A stretch of 36,665 bases of DNA from JBEKSX01 sp049516635. Its GTDB lineage: Bacteria; Bacteroidota; Ignavibacteria; Tepidaquicellales; OLB5. The position numbers and the translations under genes are program-made. Below the pieces are notes generated by a model. It made no database searches and had not been told where the DNA came from. It saw nothing but the letters and a program-made list of their open reading frames with translations. Location of the stretch: the NCBI GenBank assembly GCA_049516635.1, contig JBEKSX010000018.1, positions 1-36,665 on the forward strand, written 5' to 3'. Shown here in pieces: positions 1 to 8,938 of the stretch. How positions within the stretch are numbered: position 1 is the first letter of the stretch; every line of letters begins with the position of its first letter.

Positions 1-204
1 GGCGGAGCGATAAGCGGAACGAACGTGATACTTACCTGGCCGGTGGCATGTGCGGGCTACACCCTGCAGTCGCGGACGAACCTGGTTTTGGGCGACTGGG
101 TGAACGTCACCTCGGTTGCGCCGCAGATTATTGGCAACCAATGGCAGGTGGCGTTGCCTCTGTCAGGCAATGGCGACTCGGTCTTTTACCGATTGTCGAA
201 GTGA
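1..204 (+). CDS. C-terminal fragment of a foreign-looking secreted protein (partial, 5' end missing)
   Basis: Frame 1 is open from the first base to a TGA at 202-204, giving 67 residues. The tail has the pattern LTWP...GYTLQSRTNL...W..V...FYRL at its very end, which I associate with C-terminal tails of large secreted proteins of Verrucomicrobia. By my count 120 of 204 bases are G or C (59%), clearly above the AT-rich sequence that follows. It converges on the M28 peptidase gene, whose stop lies 8 bases further on. Either a horizontally acquired gene end or, more likely, a mis-joined contig end. Function unknown; probably an extracellular surface or export-related domain. Confidence 0.6.
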   Translation, partial: GGAISGTNVILTWPVACAGYTLQSRTNLVLGDWVNVTSVAPQIIGNQWQVALPLSGNGDSVFYRLSK

Positions 205-212
205 CGCTCTAA

Positions 213-1178
213 TTAAGAAAGCAACACAAAATAAGAAGAGAAAATCATGAAATCAAATGCAAGCGTTGCAAATGCTGCTACTGCACCTTTCACCATTCTT
301 GTAAAATATTTCATATTTAAAAGTTCGATCGAATCAGCCGGATTGTTCACGTAAGGATTCACGGGATTTTCGAACGGCCATACAGCCTTGTAACCCGTCT
401 GCCAGAATGAATAATGATCACTCGCACCTGCAGCGGGATTTAAGCTGATCGTCGGATTCATATCAAGAACATATATTCTGTCAGTAGAATACATAATATT
501 TGCCAGGCTCAGTGAATTTGCATCAGTATAAATAACAATATTCCTCTGGTTATTCGGGTCGTAGCCGAGCATATCAATATTGATGACCCCTTTGATTGAA
601 TCACCATGCATGAACGCAGTATCAGCATAAGCATGGCTGCCGTAAAGACCCCTTTCCTCTTCATCCCATCCTACGAAGAGCAAAGTATATTTGCTTTGAT
701 AATTCATTAATTGCTTAGCTGCTTCAAGGACGCCCGCAACACCGGTTGCATTATCATCTGCACCCGGGGCAAAAACTTGGAATGGATAAGAATCATAGTG
801 AGCACAAATAATATATTTCTGATTAGGATACTTTGTACCTGTTTTCTTTCCGATTACATCTTTGCCGGTCGAACTGAACTGAAATGTGGATGTATCCAAA
901 CCGTAACTTAGAAATCTTTCCAGAATATACTGCGCAGCCAATTCGTTTTCCGGCTGGTTATAAGCACGGGTCAGCAGAGTATATGTATTTCCGCCGATAA
1001 TACACGTGGTATCCCCGCTGAGTTCCCTTACAACTTGCCTTAAAGGCGCTGTATTGATCCTGGTAACAATAGAATCTATAACTAAATTGTAAGATGTTTG
1101 AGCAAACGAAACGAATTGAAGAGAAAAGATGAGGGTAAAAAACGTAAAAAGTTTTAAAACGATCTTCTTTGTTTTCAT
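213..1178 (-). CDS. Secreted M28-family zinc aminopeptidase
   Basis: 321 residues. Residues 1-27 form a signal peptide ending in SFAQ, so the enzyme acts outside the inner membrane. The M28 (aminopeptidase Y/S-like) metal site is complete: His127 in CAHYDS, Asp141 in GADDNATG, Glu173-Glu174 in WDEEERG, Asp202 in NIDMLGYD and His255 in ASDHYSFW. The family binds two zinc ions and removes N-terminal amino acids from peptides. There is no T9SS sorting domain; after the catalytic domain only a short hydrophobic tail remains (FDFMIFSSYFVLLS). The gene stops 8 bases from the foreign-looking segment at the window start, so its last residues deserve a check against homologues. No clear Shine-Dalgarno lies before the ATG. 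Monocistronic here, divergent from the nucleoside importer. Confidence 0.9.
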   Translation of the reverse strand: MKTKKIVLKLFTFFTLIFSLQFVSFAQTSYNLVIDSIVTRINTAPLRQVVRELSGDTTCIIGGNTYTLLTRAYNQPENELAAQYILERFLSYGLDTSTFQFSSTGKDVIGKKTGTKYPNQKYIICAHYDSYPFQVFAPGADDNATGVAGVLEAAKQLMNYQSKYTLLFVGWDEEERGLYGSHAYADTAFMHGDSIKGVINIDMLGYDPNNQRNIVIYTDANSLSLANIMYSTDRIYVLDMNPTISLNPAAGASDHYSFWQTGYKAVWPFENPVNPYVNNPADSIELLNMKYFTRMVKGAVAAFATLAFDFMIFSSYFVLLS

Positions 1179-1465
1179 GATATTTATTGTTTTAAAAGCT
1201 TTTTAAAAACTTAAGCTATAAATCATTTAATCAGCATTTTTCTGTAAGAGAAATTTCATAATTCTAAACCATTTGCTTAAGATGTAATTTTTGGAAAGAT
1301 TTGGAGATATAATCAAGTTATCTTCCCCTATTCTATTATAATACATATTTTCGTTTTAGTATATTCAAAAAAACGGTTTTTTCCTCACCGACATAATTGC
1401 TTAATAACATTTTCAATTGATACTCATTGAAATTAACTCTAATTTTGATAAATAAGGTGTTTATA

Positions 1466-2482
1466 GTGCGTAAATACATATATTTCCTTTCAATCTTAAC
1501 AATATTCTTTTTTTCATCCTGCGGTAAAAAAACAACTGAAAACCAGTCCCAAAATAAACTGATGGTAGGGTTGGTTTTCGATGTCGGAGGAAGGGGCGAT
1601 AAGTCTTTTAATGATGCTGCTTACCACGGACTGGAAAAAGCGAAGCAGGAACTGGGTATTGATTTCGAATATATCGAACCCGGTCCCGGTGCAGACCGGG
1701 AAGCCGCGTTAAGGCAATTTGCCGTAAGACCCGATGTAGGGCTTGTATTAGGAATAGGCTTTATCTTCACAGATGAGATAACAAAGATGGCGCAGGAGTT
1801 CCCGGATAAAAAATTTGCCTGCGTGGATTATACGATAGATACTAATAGAACCATACCGTCAAATCTGCTTGCTCTGGATTACAAAGAAGGGGAAGGTTCC
1901 TTTCTTGTGGGGGCATTAGCAGCACTGGTCACAAAAACCAACATTATCGGTTTTGTAGGCGGGATGGATTCGCCTCAAATTAAGAAATTCGAGAAATCAT
2001 ACGAAGCCGGAGCAAAATACGTTAATCCGCAATGTAAAGTGCTGATCGGTTACGCGGGAGTAACAGGAGATGCTTTTAAAAACCCCGGAAAAGGTAAAGA
2101 ATTGGCATTAGGACAATATTCGCAAGGAGCAGACATCATCTTCCATGCCTCGGGGGTAACCGGACTCGGAGTGTTTGAAGCGGCGAGGGAAACAAAGAAG
2201 CTTGCGATAGGGGTTGACTCAGACCAGTATGAGGAAGCACCCGGCTACATCCTGACTAGCATGGTGAAGGTAGTCGATCTTTCTGTCTTCGATTGCATAA
2301 GATCCGTAAAGGAAGGGACTTTCAAAGGAGGAAGGACAGAAATGTACGGGCTAAAATCAAAAGGTGTGGATTATATTTATAATGATAAAAATAAGAGCCT
2401 GATCCCCGATGAAGTTCACAAAAAAGTAGAAGATATAAGGCAGGATATCATTTCAGGAAAGATAATTGTGCCTATCAAATAA
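1466..2482 (+). CDS. BMP family nucleoside-binding lipoprotein (ABC importer substrate-binding protein)
   Basis: Basic membrane protein (BMP/PnrA/Med) family, the periplasmic or lipid-anchored receptor of nucleoside ABC importers. I place the start at GTG 1466 rather than TTG 1427: it has TAAGGTG eight bases upstream and gives a clean lipoprotein signal MRKYIYFLSILTIFFFSSC with the lipid-attachment Cys at residue 19. Mature 338-residue product. Family motifs include GLVFDVGGRGDKSFNDAAY near the N-terminus, a ligand-site region GVDSDQYEEAPG and the ending region TSMVKVVD. It is followed after 32 bases by the ATPase and two permeases, forming a full importer. Purine nucleosides are the usual ligands of this family; the exact substrate cannot be read from sequence. 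Confidence 0.9.
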   Translation: MRKYIYFLSILTIFFFSSCGKKTTENQSQNKLMVGLVFDVGGRGDKSFNDAAYHGLEKAKQELGIDFEYIEPGPGADREAALRQFAVRPDVGLVLGIGFIFTDEITKMAQEFPDKKFACVDYTIDTNRTIPSNLLALDYKEGEGSFLVGALAALVTKTNIIGFVGGMDSPQIKKFEKSYEAGAKYVNPQCKVLIGYAGVTGDAFKNPGKGKELALGQYSQGADIIFHASGVTGLGVFEAARETKKLAIGVDSDQYEEAPGYILTSMVKVVDLSVFDCIRSVKEGTFKGGRTEMYGLKSKGVDYIYNDKNKSLIPDEVHKKVEDIRQDIISGKIIVPIK

Positions 2483-2514
2483 ATTCAACACATTCCTAAT
2501 TAATACATAGTCCG

Positions 2515-4017
2515 ATGTTTGCAGTAGAAATGCAAAACATCACCAAATCCTTTGGTGAAAATGTAATAGCAAATAGATCGGTTAACCTCAGAGTCCTACC
2601 CGGTGAGATACACGCACTGGTTGGTGAGAACGGTGCGGGAAAGTCAACCCTCATGAAAATATTGTATGGAATGTATCAGGCAGACTCAGGCATAATCAGG
2701 ATTAACGGCAAACAGGAAAATATTCATTCCCCTGCAAAAGCGATCCGGCTGCATATAGGTATGGTTCACCAGAATTTCATGCTCGTGAATCCGCTCACGG
2801 TCCTTGAAAATATAATCATTGGAAATGAGAAAACAAATCCTTTCGGACGTGTCGATCTCTCATATTCTCAAAACCATGTAGAAAATATCATGAAATCATA
2901 CAATATCGGTATCGATACAGGTTTAAAGATATCCGACCTTTCAGTCGGTCAGCAGCAGAGAGTGGAAATTTTAAAGATACTGTACCGTGAAGCAAATATT
3001 CTTATTCTCGACGAACCCACTTCCGTGCTCACTCCGCAGGAAATAGACGATTTGTTCAATACACTCAGTGACTTGAAGAAAAAGGGGAAAACGGTCATTC
3101 TCATTACACACAAACTCAACGAGGTAATGGACATCAGTGATAATATCACAGTGATGAGACACGGGATGGTTGCCGGCGAACTCGTAACATCCATTACAAA
3201 TACAGAAGAGATCGCGGGGCTTATGGTGGATTCCACAAAAGAAGAAAAATATGAAGAACATACACAATCCAGTGGAAAACCAATTCTGGATGTAAACGAT
3301 CTAACCGTCCATAACAACAGGCGTCTGGAAGCAGTTAAGGGTGTTTCTTTCTCAGTTCATGCAGGAGAAATATTTGGAATCGCAGGTGTCGAAGGAAACG
3401 GGCAAAACGAGCTTGTCGAAGCGATCACAGCGCTCAGGGCTCCTTTGAAGGGCACGATCCTGGTCAATGGAAAAGAAATGGACCGTAAGCAGGCAATAGC
3501 TTATATCCCCGCTGACCGTAAAAAGAACGGAATGGTGATGGATTTTACTGTTTCAGAAAATATGATACTCGGAAGAGAATACGAAGATGTATTTTCGACC
3601 CTGTTCAGATTGAAGGAAAAGGAGATAGATGTATACACCGTGCAGATGGCAAAAAAATTTGATATACGGATAAGCAGCATAAAGCAAAAGATAAAGGAGC
3701 TCTCAGGTGGAAACCAGCAAAAAATGATCGCTGCCAGGGAGCTTTCAAAAAATACGGAACTGATAGTAGCGAATCACCCCACACGCGGGCTCGATATAAA
3801 AGCATCAGCATTCGTGCATAATGCTATTTTACAGGAACGCAGTAAAGGGAAAGCCGTACTGCTTGTTTCATCCGACCTGGGTGAATTATTAAAACTATCG
3901 GACAGGATAGCCGTGATGTTCAGTGGCAAAATCACAGCTATCATGGAAGCCAAAAACACAAATGAACGCGAACTGGGTTTGTATATGACAGGCATAAAAG
4001 GTTATCCTGATAAATAA
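2515..4017 (+). CDS. Nucleoside ABC transporter ATP-binding protein (two fused ABC domains)
   Basis: 500 residues with two nucleotide-binding domains, as in YufO/NupO-type nucleoside and RbsA-type sugar importers. Domain 1 is intact: Walker A GENGAGKST (about 38-46), signature LSVGQ (142-146), Walker B ILILDEPTS (162-170), H-loop His199. Domain 2 is degenerate in the usual family way: the Walker A position reads GVEGNGQNEL (291-300) without GKST, the signature is LSGGN (396-400), and the catalytic Glu after Walker B is replaced in VANHPTRGLD (418-427). One functional ATPase site per polypeptide is therefore expected. It energises uptake through the two permeases encoded immediately downstream. 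The start is ATG 2515, 32 bases after the lipoprotein stop. Cytoplasmic, membrane-associated. Confidence 0.94.
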   Translation: MFAVEMQNITKSFGENVIANRSVNLRVLPGEIHALVGENGAGKSTLMKILYGMYQADSGIIRINGKQENIHSPAKAIRLHIGMVHQNFMLVNPLTVLENIIIGNEKTNPFGRVDLSYSQNHVENIMKSYNIGIDTGLKISDLSVGQQQRVEILKILYREANILILDEPTSVLTPQEIDDLFNTLSDLKKKGKTVILITHKLNEVMDISDNITVMRHGMVAGELVTSITNTEEIAGLMVDSTKEEKYEEHTQSSGKPILDVNDLTVHNNRRLEAVKGVSFSVHAGEIFGIAGVEGNGQNELVEAITALRAPLKGTILVNGKEMDRKQAIAYIPADRKKNGMVMDFTVSENMILGREYEDVFSTLFRLKEKEIDVYTVQMAKKFDIRISSIKQKIKELSGGNQQKMIAARELSKNTELIVANHPTRGLDIKASAFVHNAILQERSKGKAVLLVSSDLGELLKLSDRIAVMFSGKITAIMEAKNTNERELGLYMTGIKGYPDK

Positions 4018-4032
4018 CATCTTAATAATTCT

Positions 4033-5091
4033 TTGAAAAATTTTAATAAATACTTAATTAATATATTAGGACCAATTACCGCTATCATCGCATCGCTTAT
4101 AGCGGGGGCTGTATTCATCCTGGCTATCGGGAAAAACCCGATTGAAGTATATAATATACTTATTGCACAAACACTTGGCAATTCTTACGGGATAGGTCAG
4201 GTACTGTTTAAGACCACCCCGCTTATATTTACGGGCTTGGCGGTAGCCTTCGCATTCAAAGCCGGGTTATTTAATATCGGTGCCGAAGGACAATTGAACA
4301 TCGGTGCTTTTGCCACTGCTTGGGTTGGGTTTACACTAACTGCACTTCCGTCATATTTATTGATACCGCTGTGCTTAATTTCCGGAGTTCTGGGAGGAGG
4401 TTTATGGGGAGGTATTGCCGGTTATCTGAAAGCAAAATTCGGCTCGCATGAAGTGATCAATACCATCATGCTGAATTTTATAGCTGCAGCTCTGGTTAGT
4501 TATTTAGTAAATGAAGTTTACAATGTCCCTGCAACCATTCATTCGCCTGAGATATCAACCGCAGCGCAAATTACAAGGCTGGATTCAATGACCGATCTTT
4601 TTAAAGGCTCTCCATTTAACCTGAGTTTCCTGATAGCAATATTATGCTGCGGCATCATGTATTATGTGATATGGAGAACCCCGTTCGGCTATGATATCAG
4701 AACACTCGGTTCAAACCGTTCAGCGGCTGAATATGCAAAAATGAATATCGGTAAACTCGTAACTTATTCTATGACGATATCGGGAGCATTCGCCGGGTTG
4801 GTGGGATGTAATTTCGTTTTAGGTTACGAGCATTACTTCGAACTTGGTTTTTCGGAAGGAGCAGGATATATCGGCATAGCAGTTGCTCTTATAGCAAGGA
4901 ATAACCCCTGGGCTGTGATATTGACAGCATTCTTTTTCGGTATTCTTGAATACGGCGGTTTAACAATTAATACAATAGTTCCCAAAGAACTGGTTGCTAT
5001 TCTTCAGGCGATACTGATATTTTTCACTATTATCATTGCAAAAATATTTGAAAGAATAAAATTGAAACCGAAAGTAGCGTTTAATGCCTGA
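4033..5091 (+). CDS. Nucleoside ABC transporter permease (YufP/NupP type)
   Basis: 352-residue polytopic membrane protein of the branched-chain amino acid/nucleoside permease superfamily (BPD_transp_2). Typical stretches are GLAVAFAFKAGLFNIGAEGQ (near residue 70-90), TIMLNFIAAALVSYL, GYDIRTLGSNRSAAEYAKMN (the cytoplasmic loop that contacts the ATPase) and ALIARNNPWAVIL. The start is TTG 4033, 15 bases after the ATPase stop; no in-frame ATG or GTG gives the first transmembrane segment intact. Its last codons overlap the start of the second permease by 8 bases, so translation is probably coupled. Forms the heterodimeric channel together with the product at 5084. Confidence 0.92.
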   Translation: MKNFNKYLINILGPITAIIASLIAGAVFILAIGKNPIEVYNILIAQTLGNSYGIGQVLFKTTPLIFTGLAVAFAFKAGLFNIGAEGQLNIGAFATAWVGFTLTALPSYLLIPLCLISGVLGGGLWGGIAGYLKAKFGSHEVINTIMLNFIAAALVSYLVNEVYNVPATIHSPEISTAAQITRLDSMTDLFKGSPFNLSFLIAILCCGIMYYVIWRTPFGYDIRTLGSNRSAAEYAKMNIGKLVTYSMTISGAFAGLVGCNFVLGYEHYFELGFSEGAGYIGIAVALIARNNPWAVILTAFFFGILEYGGLTINTIVPKELVAILQAILIFFTIIIAKIFERIKLKPKVAFNA

Positions 5092-5989
5092 TAATATTTT
5101 AACATACGCATTTTTTCTTCAAACACTGAGGATAACTATACCGTACCTATTGCCTTCACTTGGAGCTGTATATTCAGAAAAAGGCGGTGTAGTTAATATA
5201 GCACTGGAAGGTATATTGTTAATAGGTGCATTCTGCACAACAGCGGGAGTGTTTTATTCACAAAGCATATTAATAGGAATCCTGTGCGGGATCTCAGCCG
5301 GGCTATTGATAGCCCTGCTTCACGGTATAGCTTCAATAACATTCAAAGCAGACCAGATCGTAAGCGGTATTGCAATAAATCTGTTTGCTGCTGGTATAAC
5401 AAGGTTTTTGTGTAAAATTATTTTCAACAGCTCCGCAAACTCTGCAAGGATCATCGGACTGGACACGGTCAATATTCCTATATTATCCTCGATCCCGGTT
5501 CTGAATAACCCTTTCATTACAATATGCATTATCTTTCTGCTTATATCTTATTACGCGATCTATAAAACAAAATTCGGACTGCGTTTGCGTACAGTTGGTG
5601 AAAACCCTCAAGCTGCGGATTCGCTTGGAGTTAATGTTAACAGAATAAGATATGCCGGGGTTCTGATAAGCGGTGCACTTGCATCTCTCGGCGGGGCATG
5701 GCTGGCTTTAGACCAGCACAGCTTTACCGACGGCATGTCGGCAGGCAGGGGCTATATAGCCCTTGCTGCAATGATAATAGGCAAATGGAATCCCTTAGGT
5801 GCAGCGGGTGCGTGTCTTGTTTTCGGATTGGCTGAGAGCTTGTCCATACAGTTCCAGAACACTGCGATTCCTACACAGTTTATCCAGATGCTGCCATATG
5901 TTATTACGATAATTGTTCTAGCAGGGTTTATAGGGAGGTCTATTCCACCGGCTGCTGACGGAATACCTTATGAGAAAAACGAAAATTAA
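5084..5989 (+). CDS. Nucleoside ABC transporter permease (YufQ/NupQ type)
   Basis: 301-residue membrane protein, second permease of the importer. It carries the family hallmark PSLGAVYSEKGGVVNIALEG near residues 24-43, then TFKADQIVSGIAINLFA and the ATPase-contact loop TKFGLRLRTVGENPQAADSLG (about 165-185). It starts at ATG 5084 inside the end of the preceding gene (8-base overlap) and completes the four-gene unit BMP-ATPase-permease-permease. The C-terminus (RSIPPAADGIPYEKNEN) is polar and probably cytoplasmic. I see no strong stem-loop terminator in the 81 bases before the next gene. Confidence 0.92.
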   Translation: MPDNILTYAFFLQTLRITIPYLLPSLGAVYSEKGGVVNIALEGILLIGAFCTTAGVFYSQSILIGILCGISAGLLIALLHGIASITFKADQIVSGIAINLFAAGITRFLCKIIFNSSANSARIIGLDTVNIPILSSIPVLNNPFITICIIFLLISYYAIYKTKFGLRLRTVGENPQAADSLGVNVNRIRYAGVLISGALASLGGAWLALDQHSFTDGMSAGRGYIALAAMIIGKWNPLGAAGACLVFGLAESLSIQFQNTAIPTQFIQMLPYVITIIVLAGFIGRSIPPAADGIPYEKNEN

Positions 5990-6070
5990 TAATCATCTAT
6001 AGAACGAATTTATTATTGAATATAAATTTTATATATTAATTTTATAATCTTTAATATTAATAACAGCATT

Positions 6071-6604
6071 ATGAAAACATTATTTAAACTAAATCTTTTA
6101 TTCGTTTTTTTTATTACATCATCGGCTTATTGCCAATACGCATGGACTGACCTGATCTACCATTATCAGACGGGTTCGATCCCACCACCCCATTATTTTG
6201 AATATAATCTAAATATCAATTCAGGAGGAACTGCTACCCTTGTTTATTTCCCGGGTTATTTTCAGGATACATCGTGGGTATATAATTTTACCATCAAGGA
6301 AGATGATATAAAGTCACTTAACGATAGTATTATTTCGAGCAAAGCACTAAGTGAACCGATAAAAGAAATGCCCGAACATAAACATCCAATCGGCGGCTCC
6401 ATGCAAAATGTGACTTTCATACTCCCCCAGGATCCGGGACTTGACCAAAAACCGCCAACTTTGGTTATTCCGTTTTTCCCCCAACCGCAATACAAGGATG
6501 CGCTGGATAATTTATATTCTTCTATAAAATCTCTTGTTCCCCAATCGATATGGGATGAGATAAGCGCTAAAAAAGAAGATTATATGAAGAACTACAAAAA
6601 ATAA
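6071..6604 (+). CDS. Small secreted protein of unknown function
   Basis: 177 residues. Residues 1-21 look like a signal peptide (MKTLFKLNLLFVFFITSSAYC then QYAW), so the product is exported. The rest is Pro/Tyr/Ser rich with no motif I recognise; the cysteine at about residue 21 is not in a clear lipobox. ATG 6071 is the only start giving the full signal. It lies 81 bases after the nucleoside permease and could be read from the same message or on its own. The gene converges on the T9SS protein; between the two stops is a weak stem (6625-6629/6633-6637) followed by seven T, which might terminate it. Confidence 0.65.
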   Translation: MKTLFKLNLLFVFFITSSAYCQYAWTDLIYHYQTGSIPPPHYFEYNLNINSGGTATLVYFPGYFQDTSWVYNFTIKEDDIKSLNDSIISSKALSEPIKEMPEHKHPIGGSMQNVTFILPQDPGLDQKPPTLVIPFFPQPQYKDALDNLYSSIKSLVPQSIWDEISAKKEDYMKNYKK

Positions 6605-6656
6605 AATAAAACTTTTCAATTTAACTTTTATCAAAAGCAGTTTTTTTATATGAGTT

Positions 6657-8339
6657 CTACTTAACCAAAACCATTCGTTTTGTTTGTGTGTAACCGTTAG
6701 ATTTCAAAGTATAATAATACACACCCGAAGCATGGTACGAACCATCCCAGGTTACATTATACTTTCCTGGATCGATCACACTGTTAACAAGTGTTTCAAC
6801 TTTACGGCCTTGAATATCATAGATAGTTAATTCCACGAATGATTTACTCGGTACCTCAAATGTAATGTTTGTAGCCGGATTGAACGGATTCGGATAATTT
6901 TGATATAATGTGTACGTATTGGGTATTTCATTTCCCAGCCGTTTTATACCGCCCCCTTCAACAAAAAATACTTTCCTGAAAATAAGGGATGCTCTGGATT
7001 CAGGTGCATGATCTATAACAAAACTTCCCGGCTGCCTATCCTTTTGATAAACCATATAAATAGTATACCCTCCCGTTGGATATGCAGGTAATACTCTATC
7101 TATACTCACATATCTTTCATCGAATGAGTTGGGACCATCCATAGTTAACTGATATGGCAGTGACCAGATCATATCGGATGTTTTTGCATACTGCAGGAAT
7201 ATATGGCACTTATTAAATGAGTTCAGTGTATCATCCATAAACGGAATCGAATAAGAAACAAATATATATTGCCCATCATATGATAAAGATAAACATGGAT
7301 GATCGAAATTTGATATAAATGCCTGTGCTGTCATATCATCGGGTATCTTATAGATCGGATTTATGGACGATGTATGGGTACCTGCAACTATTTTTGGTTC
7401 AGTATTATTTTTCCCGACCAGCAGGCGTCCGTTCCTGTATAAGCTGCTTGGACCAAGTGAATTAAATGCCCAGTAATAATTGCCTGATGCATCCATAATG
7501 ATATCACATGAACCGATTCTGTTTGGTGCTATTGAATCACCCGATATGATATGCGGATTGAATAAAAGCGTGAAAAAACCCCATGTAAATCCGTAATCCG
7601 ATGATTGTACGCAATAAATCCTTGAACGACCCCAGTTACCTCCGGTTTCCAAATAAGGATTTGCCAGAATTATCGCTTTTCCGTTTGGTCCGGTACAGCT
7701 TGATAGTGACATTCCTTGCAGTCCCGATAAACCTACTGGAGGTACCAGTTCTGTAGTTGTTATAACCAGATTGGTTATGGAATTAAAAACAGTAACAGCG
7801 ATGCTATCCGTTACTGCCGATATACCAACGACCAGCATATTCCCATCGGAGAGGCGGCTCACCTGAGGCCAAATTGAAGGCACACTTACTCCGGCAAATG
7901 AACCGATCCCCGGACCAACGTCATAATTAAGATGACCCCCGCCGGAATAAATATTAGTAAAAACCCCGCTTCCGTCATTTTTTCCGCTAATTGACGGATA
8001 ACCACTAGTACTACCTGGATATACTCCCAGATCACTCCATGTTATACCGTCATCAGCACTAAACGCTATTTTAGTTCTTCTAGAAGAGTTGTAATTTAGA
8101 GAATCGGATGATGTCATATAAACAGTGTACATTACTGTGGAACTGTGCCTATATACATGATTAAACCGTATCCCGTTCATTTGGTAGTCAAAGTACCCGC
8201 TGGCGCCAGACACCTGAATTTCAGGCCCAGGCCATAAAATAAGATCAGAAGGATAGTCCCTGCCGGCATATCGTGATTGAGATATTGGACATATATTAAA
8301 CAGACTTATTAAGAGCAGAATAGCTGTTGTTTTATACAT
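6657..8339 (-). CDS. T9SS-exported BNR/Asp-box repeat protein with C-terminal sorting domain
   Basis: 560 residues: signal peptide (1-20), a beta-rich body, and a C-terminal sorting domain from about residue 476. The body holds two Asp-box (BNR) motifs, SADDGITW (94-101) and SSDYGFTW (246-253), typical of sialidase-like beta-propellers; the catalytic Arg triad of true sialidases was not established. The sorting domain has YPNPFNPATNITFEV, IYDIQGRKVETLV, WDGSYHASGVYYYTL and the ending KRMVLVK, the type A signal of the type IX secretion system. It should cross the outer membrane and be attached or released. SD AAAGGGGG (complement of 8349-8356) lies 9 bases before ATG. No T9SS machinery gene is in the window. 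Confidence 0.88.
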   Translation of the reverse strand: MYKTTAILLLISLFNICPISQSRYAGRDYPSDLILWPGPEIQVSGASGYFDYQMNGIRFNHVYRHSSTVMYTVYMTSSDSLNYNSSRRTKIAFSADDGITWSDLGVYPGSTSGYPSISGKNDGSGVFTNIYSGGGHLNYDVGPGIGSFAGVSVPSIWPQVSRLSDGNMLVVGISAVTDSIAVTVFNSITNLVITTTELVPPVGLSGLQGMSLSSCTGPNGKAIILANPYLETGGNWGRSRIYCVQSSDYGFTWGFFTLLFNPHIISGDSIAPNRIGSCDIIMDASGNYYWAFNSLGPSSLYRNGRLLVGKNNTEPKIVAGTHTSSINPIYKIPDDMTAQAFISNFDHPCLSLSYDGQYIFVSYSIPFMDDTLNSFNKCHIFLQYAKTSDMIWSLPYQLTMDGPNSFDERYVSIDRVLPAYPTGGYTIYMVYQKDRQPGSFVIDHAPESRASLIFRKVFFVEGGGIKRLGNEIPNTYTLYQNYPNPFNPATNITFEVPSKSFVELTIYDIQGRKVETLVNSVIDPGKYNVTWDGSYHASGVYYYTLKSNGYTQTKRMVLVK

Positions 8340-8938
8340 GATAGTTGTCCCCCTTTAAATAATGTAAAAACATTACTTATTAACTTAATATAGTTATTTT
8401 AATAATTGAAAATCAAGTCGTTTTTTATTTAATTAGAACTATTTGCTTTGCGAATCGCAGTTTGTTCAATGTTAATATATGGATTTCTTCAGTAATATTA
8501 CCTGACACTAGTACACCCATATTTTAAATTTAATACTCAAGTATTTTATAGTATATTATTATACTGGTACAAAATTATTTATAACTATAGATACAGTCAA
8601 AGATTAATTAAGATAATTGTAAGATTAAAGTGTTAATAATTAATATATTTAGTTGCAAGTCAAATGTCATAACAAATGACAAATCTGTGTAATACAATTA
8701 CTTGTGATGCTCTACACATATTTGAGAAAAAGACATAAATTATACTGTGTACGAAAAAGTATCTCAGGATTAATTACTGCATTTGTAGTGGTTATTGGAC
8801 AATAATTATGAGGTACATTTAATAAATATCATTAAAATACTTGTGTTTTAATCATTAATTAACAAATATTTGGATTCAATATATAAGACAAACAAGGTAG
8901 TTTGTAATTTATCATGCAATTAATTACCCAGCATACTT
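8340..8938. other. AT-rich non-coding region between divergent genes
   Basis: About 600 bases without a credible gene. The left end carries the leader of the T9SS gene, including a short stem AATGT-AAAA-ACATT (8361-8374). Small dyads follow: AATACT/AGTATT (8532-8545), AGTATA/TATACT (8550-8565), TGTCAT/ATGACA (8665-8670/8676-8681) and ACAAAC/GTTTGT (8888-8893/8900-8905), the last 33 bases before the 8939 start. In sequence this AT-rich such dyads can arise by chance. No exact TAnnTTTG -7 element or clear SD was found for the downstream gene. Confidence 0.5.

Noticed and set aside
1427..1465. TTG 1427 as start of the BMP lipoprotein
   Set aside because: Would place 13 extra residues before the lipoprotein signal; GTG 1466 has a matching SD.
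6625..6647. Stem CTTTT/AAAAG then seven T as terminator between 6604 and 6657
   Set aside because: Five A-T-rich pairs with three bases before the T run; too weak to list as a feature.
8340..8938. Mobile element or CRISPR in the long AT-rich gap
   Set aside because: No regular repeats, no terminal repeats with a transposase, no target duplications seen.
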